This document shows, piece by piece, positions 52,789 through 62,805 of a DNA stretch of 64,000 bases. The translations under genes were made by a program, and so were the position numbers. Origin of the DNA: Heligmosomoides polygyrus polygyrus (taxonomy: Eukaryota > Nematoda > Chromadorea > Rhabditida > Heligmosomidae). Every line of letters starts with the position of its first letter. The stretch's first letter is position 1. The notes beneath the pieces are model-generated. The model was not told the DNA's origin and ran no database searches. It saw nothing but the letters and a program-made list of their open reading frames with translations. Where the stretch lies: assembly GCA_947396885.1 (NCBI GenBank), contig OX377204.1:24435706-24499705 (forward strand). The letters are read 5' to 3'.

Positions 52789-52835
52789 TTACTTACTTTG
52801 ATACTTTGATGGTCCTTTGTCGGCTGGAGGTCTTC

Positions 52836-53554
52836 TCAGCGGGGACCACAACTCTTCCAGACCGCTCGATCTCTGGCTGCTTGCATCCAGTGAGGCAGAC
52901 TCCGCTCTCTGAAAGATCTTGAGAATGAGTCTGCCCATCGCGTTGGCGGTCGTCCCAGTGGTCTCTTATGGTCTCTCGGGAGCCATTCTGTGACACGGAG
53001 ACTCCATCTATCGTCCTTTCGTCGAAGCAGGTGTCCGGCCCAGCGATATTTGGACTTCTTCATGTACTGCAGCGGGTCTGCTAATTGCGACTTCTCCCGT
53101 AGCTCCGAGCTTCGTAGGCCTTCTTCCCATTGCTGACGAAGGCTTGTCCTTAGAAGACATCTCTCCAGTGCACGATGCGTAGTTTGCATCGCTCTGGCGA
53201 TTGTCTTGTTGTCGGGCCAGGTTTCCGTCGCGTAACACATCGCAGGCAGTACAGATGCGTTGAATATCGAGGTCCTGAGGCCGGGATCCTTGACCTGATC
53301 GGTGACTTCGCGAATCGAACTGAAGGCTGCCCATGCTGCGCGTCTCCTGCGGGCGATTTCAGGAGCGAGGTCGTTATTCATGTTCAGCTCTCTTCCCAGA
53401 TAGACGTAGGAGTCGACCTGTTGCAGAGCGACTCCATTTAACCTTACGAGTCCCGTGTCACACCACTGGTTGACCATAAATTGCGTTTTGGACATATTCA
53501 TGTCCAATCCAATCTTCATACCTGCCACATTGAGCTCGTTCAGCATTTCCGGCT
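52836..53554 (-). pseudogene. RTE-B RT thumb and arginine-rich C-terminal domain
   Basis: EMLNELNVAGMKIGLDMNMS, SYVYLGRELNMNNDLAPEI, RRRRAAWAAFSSIREV, CYATETWPDNKTIARAM, KSKYRWAGHLLRRKDDRWS and RPLGRPPTRWADSF, ending CGPR-stop at 52836. It is homologous to the same region of RTE-A ([29 protein letters not shown]). Function is presumed RNA/DNA binding during insertion. No further breaks were seen in this part. Confidence 0.9.
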
Positions 53555-54620
53555 TCTGCCGTGCTGGTAGAGATGAGAACAATATCGTCGGCGAAGCGAA
53601 GGTTGCTGATCCGTTTACCGTCGACAAGGTAGCCTTTATCGTCCCAGTTCAAGTCTTTCATGGCATCCTGAAGTGCCGCTGTGAATAGCTTGGGAGAGAT
53701 CGTGTCTCCCTGCCGTACTCCTTTCCCGATAGGAATCTTAAGCTTTCGATCGAACAGCTGGATGGTAGTCGATGTGTTCGAGAAGCATTCGTCGAGAAGT
53801 CGGATGTAGGGCGATGGTATACCAGCGTTCACAAGGGCGTTCAGAATGGCGTTGATTTCCACAGAGTCGAACGCTTTCCGATAATCCACGAAGACAAGAA
53901 CAAGTGGGAGGTGGTATTCGCGGCTCCTTTCGATGAGCTGTGAGACAGTCTGAATATGGTCCATGCAGGAGAAATCCTTGCGAAACCCTGCGTGCTCCAC
54001 TGGCTGATATTCATCCAAGCAACGCTCCATGCGGTTAAGCAGTATCTTGGTGAAGATCTTGTACACAACCGAGAGAAGACTGATGGGTCGATAGTTGTTG
54101 ATATCCTCCTGCTGACCTTTTTTGAAGATTAAAACTGTTTTCGATTCCTTCCATGAGTCCGGAATCCTACCAAGTCGAAGGTAGTGGTTGAAGTGCTTGG
54201 CAAGAAGTGAGCAGATGGCACTGCCACCCGCACGAAGGAGATCAGCAGAAATGCCGTCCGGTCCGGGAGCAGTGCCCAGCTTCATCCTTCTGATGGCATG
54301 AGCAACTTCTGATTCCAGAATGGGAGGTACTTCCTCAGCTGGTGGCATCAAGCATTTCGGGACAGTGATGGAAGAACGGAACAGATCTGTGTAGAATTCC
54401 TGAACGATGGCCTCCATCGCTCTTCGAGACGTTTGCGTTGTTCCATCCTTATCCACAAGGGCTGACATTATTGCCTTCTGATCGCAGAGATCTCGTTTGC
54501 AGCGCTTTATGCTTGAACCTTTCCCAGCCGCTTCTAACAGCTTCAATCTTCTGTAGGCTTGAATGGACTCCTTCACTGCAATTCGACAGGCCTTCGAGAT
54601 GGTGACTTTTCCAGATGGGA
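53555..54620 (-). pseudogene. RTE-B reverse transcriptase domain
   Basis: Motifs in order: AIVQEFYTDLF, GTAPGPDGISADLL, SWKESKTVLIFKKGQQEDIN, NYRPISLLSVVYKIFTKILL, AGFRKDFSCMDHIQTVSQLI, LVFVDYRKAFDSVEINA (first catalytic Asp), GKGVRQGDTISPKLFTAAL and NLRFADDIVLIS (catalytic Asp pair). This is a complete RT core for target-primed reverse transcription. A second frameshift near 53555, just after the FADD block, displaces the thumb and C-terminal region into another frame. Confidence 0.93.
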
Positions 54621-55856
54621 AGCATTAGGATCCAGTTTAACAGCTCTTCTTTGCTCCAAGAGTTTAATCGCATGTGCGTTGAGTCTTGAAGCAGACGGTG
54701 ATGTGGGTTCGCAAGAGCTGCTAGCACATTTCAACAGTCCTTTGGAGAGAAGGTCGTAGTCTTCCGATGGATCTTCAAGAAGATTCCAATCGTACGACTT
54801 TATTGCATATTCCAACTCCTCAGACTTGAATGTGGGGATCCTCACTGGTGCCGGTTTATGAATGTCACGCTTCAACATCCTCTTTTTGAGAGTCAGCTTC
54901 GCACGGACAAGACGGTGATCCGAGCCGGTGTCAAATGAAGGCAGCATGGAGACGTCGAACAGATTCCAGCGTCTGTTTGTAAGAACATGGTCGATCTCCG
55001 AACGTGTTTCTCCATTTGGGCTTTCCCAGGTCCATCGTCGGTTTGAAGGCTCCTTAAATATAGAATTCCCATGGTAGAGACGGCACGCGGATAGGAAGTC
55101 TATCAGGCGCTCTCCGTTTTCGTTCCTTGAGGAAGTTCCATGTGGTCCTAGCCTCCATTCGTCGTGATCATTCGTACCGACGATAGCGTTAAAGTCACCA
55201 ACGACAACTTTGTAGTAGCTCTTCTCGTCGTTGACAGTCCTTTCGAACAGCTTGTAGAATTCCTCCTTTTCTTCATCTGTGGCCGCAGATGTTGGAGCAT
55301 ATCCATTTATGATGGAGATGGTTCCTTGATCTTTGGTTTCCAGACGAAGAACAGCTACTCGCGGACTGATGACCTTGTAAGAGTCTACTAGGTGGTGCAC
55401 TGTCGAATTGACGAGAAATCCAACTCCGCCAATATTCTTTCTGTCCACCTTTGCTCCGATAATGAGAAGCTCGTTGTGGTCGGTCCTTCTTATGGTTTCC
55501 GTTCTGTCTTTCGTTTCCTGCAGGGCGATAACGTCGTATTTGATGTTTCGGCTTCTATAAAGCAGTGTCCGAAGATCCTGCTCAGATGCGATCGAACGAC
55601 AGTTGTAAGTGCAGACGAATAGGCAGTTTCCGTGTCGTGGTGGGAGGGAGTTTCCGGTAGTCCGATTCCAATGACGTCCTGATAGTTTAACTCCGAGATT
55701 AGATGGCCCCTCGCCGGAGGTGGATGCAACCGACGTCGTAGAAGTCCACCTCCGGCGCGCGGAGGACTGGGGCGCGGGTTTAGTTGTTTGAGCCGTACCG
55801 GTGGTCTGGTTACTCACATGTTCCTGGCCAGGGATACAGGAGAGCCGCCCATACAC
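54573..55856 (-). pseudogene. RTE-B endonuclease domain
   Basis: After a Ser/Thr/Pro-rich leader of about 75 residues come CLFVCTYNCRSIASEQDLRT (about residue 80), VIALQETKDRTE (catalytic Glu), GGVGFLVNS, ISIINGYAPTSAATDEEKEE, VVVGDFNAIVG (Asp-Asn), WTWESPNGETRSEIDHVLTN and FDTGSDHRLVRAKL (Asp-His). All catalytic residues of the apurinic-like endonuclease are present. It cleaves target DNA to prime reverse transcription. A one-base loss near 54605 (within GGAAAAGTCACC) ends the frame prematurely; the next frame continues ISKACRIAVKESI. An ATG is not evident at the left edge of the frame, so the true start is uncertain. Confidence 0.93.
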
Positions 55857-55884
55857 GACAAGCGTCGCGTACTGCGTGACCGTT

Positions 55885-55949
55885 TGTGCCGTTAGCCATC
55901 ACAAAGTGATGTTCACCCCTTCACCGCGGTGAGGTGGCACATGAAGGGG
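55885..55949 (-). ncRNA. HDV-like self-cleaving ribozyme at the RTE-B 5' end (predicted)
   Basis: Minus strand, from the first base of the element. P1 CCCCUUC (55949-55943) pairs with GAAGGGG (55922-55916). P2 UGUGCC (55941-55936) pairs with GGCACA (55890-55885). P3 ACC (55935-55933) pairs with GGU (55925-55923) around loop UCACCGC. P4 CAUCAC-UUU-GUGAUG is 55911-55897. The J4/2 joint is GCUAAC, with the candidate catalytic C at 55895. This is the nested double pseudoknot of hepatitis delta-type ribozymes, in the correct strand order. Cleavage would occur just 5' of P1, exactly at the element/duplication boundary. HDV-like ribozymes are established at the 5' ends of several non-LTR retrotransposon clades, where they free the transcript from upstream RNA. 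Activity is inferred from structure only. Confidence 0.85.
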
Positions 55950-55961
55950 GGTAAAACCTTC
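55950..55961 (+). repeat. Target-site duplication of RTE-B, right copy
   Basis: GGTAAAACCTTC, identical to 52777-52788. The mariner frame resumes here. Confidence 0.93.
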
Positions 55962-56099
55962 ACCAATCAAAACCAAGCCAAAACAGCTTTCGTGGATTTT
56001 GTCGAATCTCGACCACCTGTTTTTTTCGCTGATGGAATAAGTCGACTGGCGGCCCATTGGCAAAGTTATGCAGATTCAAAGAGTGCTTATTTCGACTAA
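55950..56099 (+). pseudogene. Mariner transposase (Hsmar1-like), right part
   Basis: Continues the transposase interrupted at 52788: GKTFTNQNQAKTAFVDFVES, then FFADGISRLAAHWQSYADSK and a terminal SAYFD before TAA at 56097. This matches the conserved C-terminus of the group. A small T-tract indel lies near 56025. No terminal inverted repeat was identified downstream. Confidence 0.85.
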
Positions 56100-57837
56100 A
56101 TCCGATAAGAGTTGAGAAAGTTAAGGTAGTTCAAAGTGAAGCAACCAAAACGCTGGGAACCTTCCGGACAGCCTAAAAAAGCTTGAGCATAAAAACATTG
56201 AAAAGAGTGTACAACAATAATAAGCAAAAGTTACTGTGCTCTATCTCTTTCTGTTCCTTTGACCAAAAGAGTGTTTTAAGTGCATTTTTAAGCAATCCGA
56301 CACAAATAAACGTTCGTGTGAGGAAATTGTGCTGTGCAGTTGTTCAGAAATAGCAATGCTTAAGTGATTGGTAGTGTAGATACTGTTTACCTGAAGTACT
56401 GTATGAAAGAGCGATGGAATATTTCTTTGATTGTGATTTGCTTGGCTGTTTCAATATTTGCGCACCTGTAAACTACAATTACGCTGTCATTCAATACACG
56501 ATACAAAATGTGTGTAGAACGAGTGCGCGGCACATATTTTCCGCAAACGCCAGCAAATTCATTGATCTCCAGCTCGCTAGGATAATTCTAAAAACATTGT
56601 TTCAGGTTAGATGATAAAAAGATCGTGTTAATTCAAACAGAGAAGTTACTTTTCCTAAGGCGAACTTCTAATAAAAATTTTCAGTCTAAATCTGGAGGGG
56701 AGTGCACAGTGTATCTCTTCCGCATCTGGCAGTTTTATCCAAATCTGAGCAGGCTAACACCTCCTTCTACGGTCATAATATATAATATATGTATCCGCAG
56801 CGGTCGTTTTTATTTTAAAAGTCTCTGGATAAATGGCAGGATTTCAGTGAGGAAAGTGAGGGTGGACCCCCCTTCTAGATTAGTACTAAATTTTCTTCAA
56901 GAAATATAAGTTTTTACCTAGCTAGGTTATGTCTATTTAAACATTGGATACATGTGACTTGGATTGCAAAAATTCATTTTATTTTTGAAGGCGTCCGGTT
57001 TCAAATCAAAAAGTTTTCGGTTTAAAGTGAAAATGGATTGAACAAAACATCCTTTTTGATGAACGGAAACGTATGCAATGACCCGCTGCAAATTACTAGA
57101 GAAGGCCTGCAAAACTTCTTGTGCCTCATGCACTCACGTACATATTTGGTTTCAAGGGTGCGCAAATACGAAGTGAAAAGCTGAAGCACTTGAGAAGGGA
57201 ATCCGGAAATTGTTGCTCCTCCAATTTCGCTGCAGTGTTTTGCTGCTGCGATTCAGATGAGCGTCTCGTTTCACATGATTACGGGTGTTCTGCTGCGGAA
57301 CACCTCTAACTGCTCTCATTGTCTTCTGGCCTTTTGTTTTCTGTTGTCGACGAGTTCTTCTCTGCGGATACAAATGGTTTCCGCTCATGCTTGCTTTCAC
57401 TTCCACTTTTCAACCACGTGCTCTGATGCAAACGAATCCTATTTTGCTCGTCCTCCTACGTTCTAAATCGCTCAAATGTTCTGCGCGTACGACCTTCCAC
57501 GCACTAGCATTGCAAATATTTCATTTCAGACTCAGCGGTCTTCAACTACATCAAGTGCCTCAAGATCGCAAGACACCCACCAACCTGTTACAAAGCCTTC
57601 AGTGTTTCGTGCAGTGTCGCTATCCTTAGACATCTGCGCTGAATTTATTCAGTTCTTTCTTCTTTGCCAGGAACACCCCTTTCAGTAGATGCAGATTGAT
57701 GGAAGTCTCTTGAAATTGTCTGATAAGTTAATCCAAAATTCTTGATTGTGGACTGGACACGAAAGTGGCAGACTTTTAGATGTTTTTTGGATGAAGGCTA
57801 AATGACAGAGGACGATGTTATGCAGTTATAGTTTGGG
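56100..57837. other. Unassigned; weakly basic frame on minus
   Basis: The minus frame 57152-57406 is Arg/Lys-rich (RRTRRQQKTKGQKTMRAVRG) and vaguely recalls the N-terminal region of Tc1-type transposases, but no catalytic part follows and I do not call it. Nothing else was recognised. Confidence 0.3.
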
Positions 57838-57998
57838 ATCTGCCATAGAGAAGTCCGTGCTTTATCCTTTCCAGCCAAGTGGCAATTCATCCTTGGTAGG
57901 TGGAAGGCTTAGTTGTGCTAGGCAGGACCCGAAAACGAACCCCCCTTCGGAGCTCTCGACAGTTGCTTATTCTGCTGTCGTTTTGCGATCTTTTAATT
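57838..57998 (-). repeat. SINE-like repeat
   Basis: Plus-strand order GTCCGTGCTTTATCCTTTCC, GTGGCAATTCATCCTTGGTA, GGTGGAAGGCTTAGTTGTGC, AGGACCCGAAAACGAACCCC (B box reversed). Minus orientation, 3' block absent. Confidence 0.65.
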
Positions 57999-58129
57999 AT
58001 GTTTTGCTGAAGAATAAGAAGAAGAAGGCATAAATCAAATCGAAATTTTTTGTGGTGTTCGCCACGCATTCTGCATCTGCTGAATGTTGTTGAGGCAATT
58101 TTAGTGCGTACTTGGCCTGTACGGTGACC

Positions 58130-58292
58130 TGCGTGTCCCAGCCGATAAACAAGTCAGTGCTTTGTCCTTGCCAGACGAACCTAGCAGTAATTCACAGATT
58201 CTGGATGGATGGATGTTTTGGTTAGCTTGGGTGGGGTCCGTACCCTGAGCTTCTATTCGCGGGCGTCACTCCGACTGCGCCACCACACCCCT
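58130..58292 (-). repeat. SINE-like repeat with A and B boxes
   Basis: On the minus strand the head reads GGTGTGGTGGCGCAGTCGGA (a good A box, TGGCGCAGTCGG), followed about 35 bases later by AGGGTACGGACCCCACCC (degraded B box), then AAGCTAACCAAAACATCC, and near the end CAAAGCACTGACTTG. It is the clearest evidence that this family has a tRNA-type head. Confidence 0.72.
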
Positions 58293-59127
58293 TGTTGGTT
58301 AATATCTACCAGAAGTGATCATTCAAAATTTGTTTACTTTCTTACAGAAGACTCTTGATCCCTCCTTCTGGTCATTAGCTAATGTTTCGGACTGTGCGGG
58401 CCTCTAGAAAGTAGGTGTTTAACAAGCAATCCCAATCGGAGGACACCATTATCTATAACGTGCTGGGATTGTACTAGCGTTATTGAATAGTTAACTAGGT
58501 CAACTCTGAATGTCCTGTGGGTTGCTAGTGTAGTGTGTTTGCTTCTTATTTTTTGTATTTACTTTTTTATTTTGTCGCTAACATTTTAAATTATTGCTTC
58601 TTATGTGTGGCGCTCCAATATAAGAAATACTATATTTTTATATCACCTTCGTAGTCAAGAGGAGACTATTCAATTTGACTAGACGCTTTTAAAATATTAC
58701 CAGAAGTTATTTATTAAACACTTTACGTTTTACAAAGGCTAAGGTAAATTTGCCATTCTTTTTTATTCTTTAAGAATTACTTCATTGCTATAATGCTAGT
58801 AAAATTCGTATTCCTTTTTCTAGTACAAGAACATTTTTAGATTTGTATTCAGTGGAGAAGTACAGACAGCATATGATACAAACGGGTTGCGCACTGCACT
58901 CATCCAGTACTTGAGGTTTCTATTTGGTTGTTAGTGAAGATTGTATCGCGTGGGGTTACGTGTAAATCGGCGACAAGCTCGAAGCAGTTGCTATGCGCGA
59001 AACACTCCACAGAGCCACTCCACAAACATCACGTACACTATCCATCGAATCAACAGACGTGCTGAACGATAGCACAGACAATCCATTTACAAGGATTTTT
59101 TTGGGAAGCGTCGAAAGGCACTGCAGC
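58293..59127. other. No recognisable feature
   Basis: AT-rich, no long frames. Confidence 0.4.
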
Positions 59128-59590
59128 AAGCGGGTCGGTGGCTCGGCAGGTTGCGGGGCTGCTTCGAGGGTGCTAAACCAGATGTTCGACTCCCGTGCAA
59201 TGCACTATTTTTGAATTTTTCATAATCGCTGCCTTTTTCACCAATTCGCTTCCTACACATCTCCTGCACATTTGTTTAACTCCAATTATCAAAGGATCAG
59301 ATTCGTGATCAACACCCCATATCATCGACAGTCCTAGTCACCCGTACCTGCTGTAACTTACCGTAATCAGCCGAAATTTCAAAAACGAATATCAGATTCA
59401 TGATCAGCACCCCAAATAACCCCCTGGGAAAAGCTTGGGCAAAATCTTGATTATGACCACGGCAGCCCTACTCACCGTACCTACTGTAACCTACCGTAAT
59501 CAGCTAAAATTTCAAAATCGAATGTCAGATTCGTGACCAGCATTCCAAATAACCCCCCCCCCGCTGGGAGAAGGTTGGGCTAAAAACTTC
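59128..59590 (+). repeat. Left inverted arm flanking RTE-A copy 2, with tRNA-like outer end
   Basis: About 350 bases here are the reverse complement of 61770-62155. The outer end has GTCGGTGGCTCGGCAGGTTG (A-box-like) and ATGTTCGACTCCC (B-box-like) about 35 bases apart. Inward, a module of about 130 bp (CGTAATCAGCCGAAATTTCA, GATCAGCACCCCAAATAACC, CCTACTCACCGTACCTACTG) repeats two to three times. Parts of this module also occur at the centre of the 38.7-45.6-kb fold-back element. Confidence 0.75.
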
Positions 59591-59701
59591 GACCTCTCCT
59601 AGGTCTCTGGAGTCGCAAAATTACAATAGTGCCTTGATGGCGATTTAAATCAGCTTACTTCCTACACTTCCTACAGCTTACTTCCTACAGCTTACTTCAA
59701 G

Positions 59702-61609
59702 AGACGCCTGTCTCCGGAAACTCTCGAGCTGATACGCCAGCGTGGAGCAGCACGAGCGTCAGGCAACTACCAACTGACGTCCGAGCTTGCAAAGCTATGC
59801 AGAGCGGCGATAAAGGAAGATCTCAAGGAGAGAAGGGCGGAAGTGTTGGCTGAAGCAGCAGAGGCAGGGCTGAGCATCCGCAATGCCCGCCGGAACTTCG
59901 CCAACTTCAAGACCAAGATGACCGCTCTCCGACGTCCTGACGGAACCATCACCTCTTCCAGAAGGACCATGGAGAAAGTCATCCACGACTTCTACTCCGA
60001 TCTCTTCGATAGCCACGTCCACCTGCCCCCATGCCATCTTCCGCAGGATGGATACGTCGTCCTCTCTGTTCTCTCTTCCGAAATCCGACATGCCATCTCG
60101 TCGGTGAAGAAACGTACAGCACCCAGTTCTGACAGGATCAGAGCTGAACACCTGAAGAACCTCACGCCAGCGCTCATCAACACTTTGGCGCGGCTCTTCA
60201 CACGCTACCTGTCCGAAGGTTCCATCTCAGTGGAAGACCAGCAGGATCGTCTTGCTGTACAAGAAGGGAGACGTGCACGACATTGGCAACTATCGCCCGA
60301 TCTGCCTGTTGTCCCTAGTCTACAAGCTGTTCACTCGAGTCATCCTGAATAGGATTAGTAGAACGCTGGACGAAGGACAGCCATGCGAACAAGCAGGATT
60401 TCGGAAAGGATTCAGCACGATCGACCACATACACACCATTACGAAGCTCATCGAAGTGTCGCGAGAGTACAAGCTGCCGCTGTGCCTTACGTTCATCGAC
60501 CTGAAGAAGGCATTCGACTCCGTCGAGACTGAAGCGGTCATGGAAGCCCTGCTCACCCAGGGCGTTCCTACTCAGTACATCAGAGTCCTTCGAGAGCTGT
60601 ACAGTGGATTCACGACCAAGATCTCACCATTCTACAACGACGTCGTCATTGACGTGAAGAGAGGGGTTCGACAAGGGGATACCATATCCCCGAAGCTCTT
60701 CAGCGCCACCCTCGAAAACGTCATGCGCGAACTAGAATGGGAAGACATGGGAGTGAAGGTCGACGGCCGGCAACTGCACCATCTTCGCTTCGCTGACGAC
60801 ATCGTGCTCATAACACCGAGCATCAGTCAAGCGGAACGAATGCTGGCCGACTTCGATCGTATATGTGGAAGCGTTGGACTGCAGCTGAATCTTACGAAGA
60901 CGATGTTCATGAAGAACGGATGGGTTTCTGATGCCCCATTCTCGCTCAACGGAACGAACATCTCCGAATGCTCCAGCTATGTGTATCTGGGTCGCGAAGT
61001 CAACATGGCCAACGACCTAGCACCAGAGCTGAGCAGAGGAAACGAGCGGCTTGGGGAGCTTTCAAGAGCGTCGAAGAAGTCGTGAAGAAAACGAAGAACG
61101 TCCGACTCCATGCCCACCTATTCGACTCCACTGTTCTTCCTGCCCTAACATACGCCTCAGAGACCTGGGTTATACGAAAGCAGGATGAACACGCGATCAG
61201 CGTCGCGCGGCGTGGAATCGAGAGGACGATGCTCGGAGTGACACGACTCACGCAAGTGAGAGAAGGCCTCTGGAGATCCGAGCTTCGCCGACGTTCGAAG
61301 ATCAGAGACGCTGTCGCATGGGCCAAGTCGTCGAAAATTAGGTGGGCCGGTCACGTAATGCGATTCGCAGACACCCGCTGGACGAGAGCCGTCACAGATT
61401 GGATTCCGCGGGATGCCAAAAGAACACCAGGACGCCCACCAACGCGTTGGTCGGACCTCTTCGTGAAAGCCCTGAACGACCGATATGACGCTCTTCGTGT
61501 CCCTCGAGCGAGGAGGATCCATTGGAGCACTCTGGCACGCGACAGGGACGAATGGAGACGCTGCTGGCGCCCGCTCGAGCAAGTCGATAATCAACGGGAC
61601 GATAGGTGA
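59702..61609 (+). pseudogene. RTE-A reverse transcriptase, two small deletions
   Basis: Frame 1 runs from 59702 to about 60216: NYQLTSELAKLC, NFANFKTKMTALRRPDGTIT, IHDFYSDLFDSHVHLP, APSSDRIRAEHLKN. A 5-base loss near 60216, evident against copy 1 at about 2020, shifts to frame 2: VLLYKKGDVHDIGNYRPICL, AGFRKGFSTIDHIHTITKLI, LTFIDLKKAFDSVETEAV, VKRGVRQGDTISPKLFSATL, HHLRFADDIVLIT (catalytic) and YVYLGREVNMANDLAPEL. A one-base loss near 61035 shifts to frame 3: [52 protein letters not shown] and a TGA at 61607. All RT catalytic residues are intact. Confidence 0.92.
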
Positions 61610-61635
61610 CAGGTGATACAGGTGATACTTCCTAC
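59702..61635 (+). mobile_element. RTE-A copy 2, 5'-truncated (about 1.93 kb)
   Basis: Begins in the linker before RT (RRLSPETLELIRQRGAARAS) and runs to the 3' tail GATAGGTGACAGGTGATACA-GGTGATAC. The endonuclease is absent. It is the best preserved RTE-A copy in the window and the reference for the stubs at 4.4, 12.6, 27.5, 29.6 and 32.5 kb. Confidence 0.92.
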
Positions 61636-62155
61636 ACATCTCCTACACATTTATATCACTCTAAATTCTCAAATTAGGGTTTGCTTTGAGCTGTGCTTCA
61701 CAACCTGCTCTCACTTCCTGTATTTTACAACGTTTTGTGTTTTTCAGCAAATGTTAAACAGTGACTCAACAGCAGGTATGAGTTACGGCAGGAAGGGAAT
61801 GACTAGGGCTGTCGAGGTCGTAATCACCGATTTTGCCTAAACTTCTCCCAGAGGGGTTATTTGGGGTGCTGATCACGAACGTCACATTCGTTTTTGAAAT
61901 TTCGGCTGATTACGGTAGGTTACAGCAGGTGCGGGTGACTAGGGCTGTCGGGCTCATGGGGTGTGATCACGAGTCTAACCCTTTCGACAATTTAGAGTGA
62001 AATAAATGTGTAGGAGATGTGTAGGAAGCGAATTCGTAAAGGGAGCAGCGGTTATGACAAACTGCAAAAGTAGCGCATAGCACAGCAGTCGAACACCAGG
62101 TTCACCGCCACTGAAGCCGCATCGCAACCTGCTGAGCTACCAACTCGCTTACCGC
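61626..62155 (-). repeat. Right inverted arm flanking RTE-A copy 2
   Basis: 61770-62155 mirrors 59128-59480: AGGGGTTATTTGGGGTGCTG, CGTTTTTGAAATTTCGGCTG, AGGAGATGTGTAGGAAGCGA, and at the outer end (minus strand) GAGTTGGTAGCTCAGCAGG with GTGTTCGACTGC. Immediately right of the RTE, 61626-61670 is an additional direct copy of the CCTACACATCTCC segment. Confidence 0.72.
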
Positions 62156-62523
62156 GATGCCTTTCGCCGCGTCCCATACAACAGCGCGCTTGCACGCATG
62201 CACGTGGGCACGTGCTGACGGTACGCTACTGCACCCCGCCTTCGAGGACCCGTAGCTCCTTTTGTTCAAGGACTCAGCAAAAACGAAACATGTTTTTCTA
62301 CAAAATGAAGGGTGGTGATTCTCGCAGTACTATCCATTTCCCCCGCTCAGACCTACGCCTGAGACCCTTCCCTGGCATAACAACAAGTAGTTACTTTTGT
62401 GAAGCAATAGAAACTATTTGTGGAGCCTGTAGAAGTTAACCGTCTTCTATCCGGCCGATGTTCCTTCGCATGGTATTAGAATCTAGAAAAGTCAAAAGCG
62501 TTGGAGAAATTACTCGTCTAACA
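62156..62523. other. No recognisable feature
   Basis: Short unassigned spacer. Confidence 0.35.
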
Positions 62524-62805
62524 ATAAAGGATAAAGGACGGGATTACTCAATCTCTATTGGGATACGCTTCTACTTCTATGGGATGTCGTGGAGGTGATT
62601 TTAAATGAGTGTTTGATCATATAATGACTTGCGGTAGCCAGCCGATGAACAAGTCAGCGCTGCATTCCTTCGAGACAAGTTTGGTAGCAAGTCAGCAACA
62701 GAGGGGGGATGGAAGGCTTGATTGGTATGGGCGGGAAATCCGTACCTAAAACCTGTATCAGAGGCACGTGACAGCCGGCACCTCCTCCGACGCCCGTTGA
62801 ACAAT
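62524..62805 (-). repeat. tRNA-derived SINE-like repeat, near full length
   Basis: Plus-strand order: AATAAAGGATAAAGGACGGG, GGGATGTCGTGGAGGTGATT, GACTTGCGGTAGCCAGCCGA, AACAAGTCAGCGCTGCATTC, GACAAGTTTGGTAGCAAGTC, GGAAGGCTTGATTGGTATGG, GCGGGAAATCCGTACC (B-box region), GGCACGTGACAGCCGGCACC (head). Together with 33379-33660 and 51070-51372 it defines the complete ~290-bp unit. Confidence 0.78.

Larger units (their letters stand above)
52789..55949 (-). mobile_element. RTE-clade retrotransposon RTE-B, near-complete (3161 bp)
   Basis: Bounded on both sides by the perfect 12-bp duplication GGTAAAACCTTC, with a mariner transposase reading straight through if the insert is removed. The minus strand carries a 5' ribozyme-like sequence, a short leader, endonuclease and reverse transcriptase, and ends in ATCAAAGTATCAAAGTAAGT (rc of 52789-52810). 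Size and organisation fit a full-length RTE. Two single-base-type frameshifts spoil an otherwise continuous ~1000-codon frame. A 164-bp fragment of the same family is at 18628-18791. Confidence 0.95.

Noticed and set aside
57152..57406. N-terminal part of a Tc1-type transposase
   Set aside because: Only a basic stretch resembles such proteins; no catalytic motifs or terminal repeats nearby.
59640..61660. Target-site duplication of CTTCCTACA around RTE-A copy 2
   Set aside because: The phrase is repeated many times in the local arms and does not abut both element ends exactly, so it cannot be assigned as a duplication.
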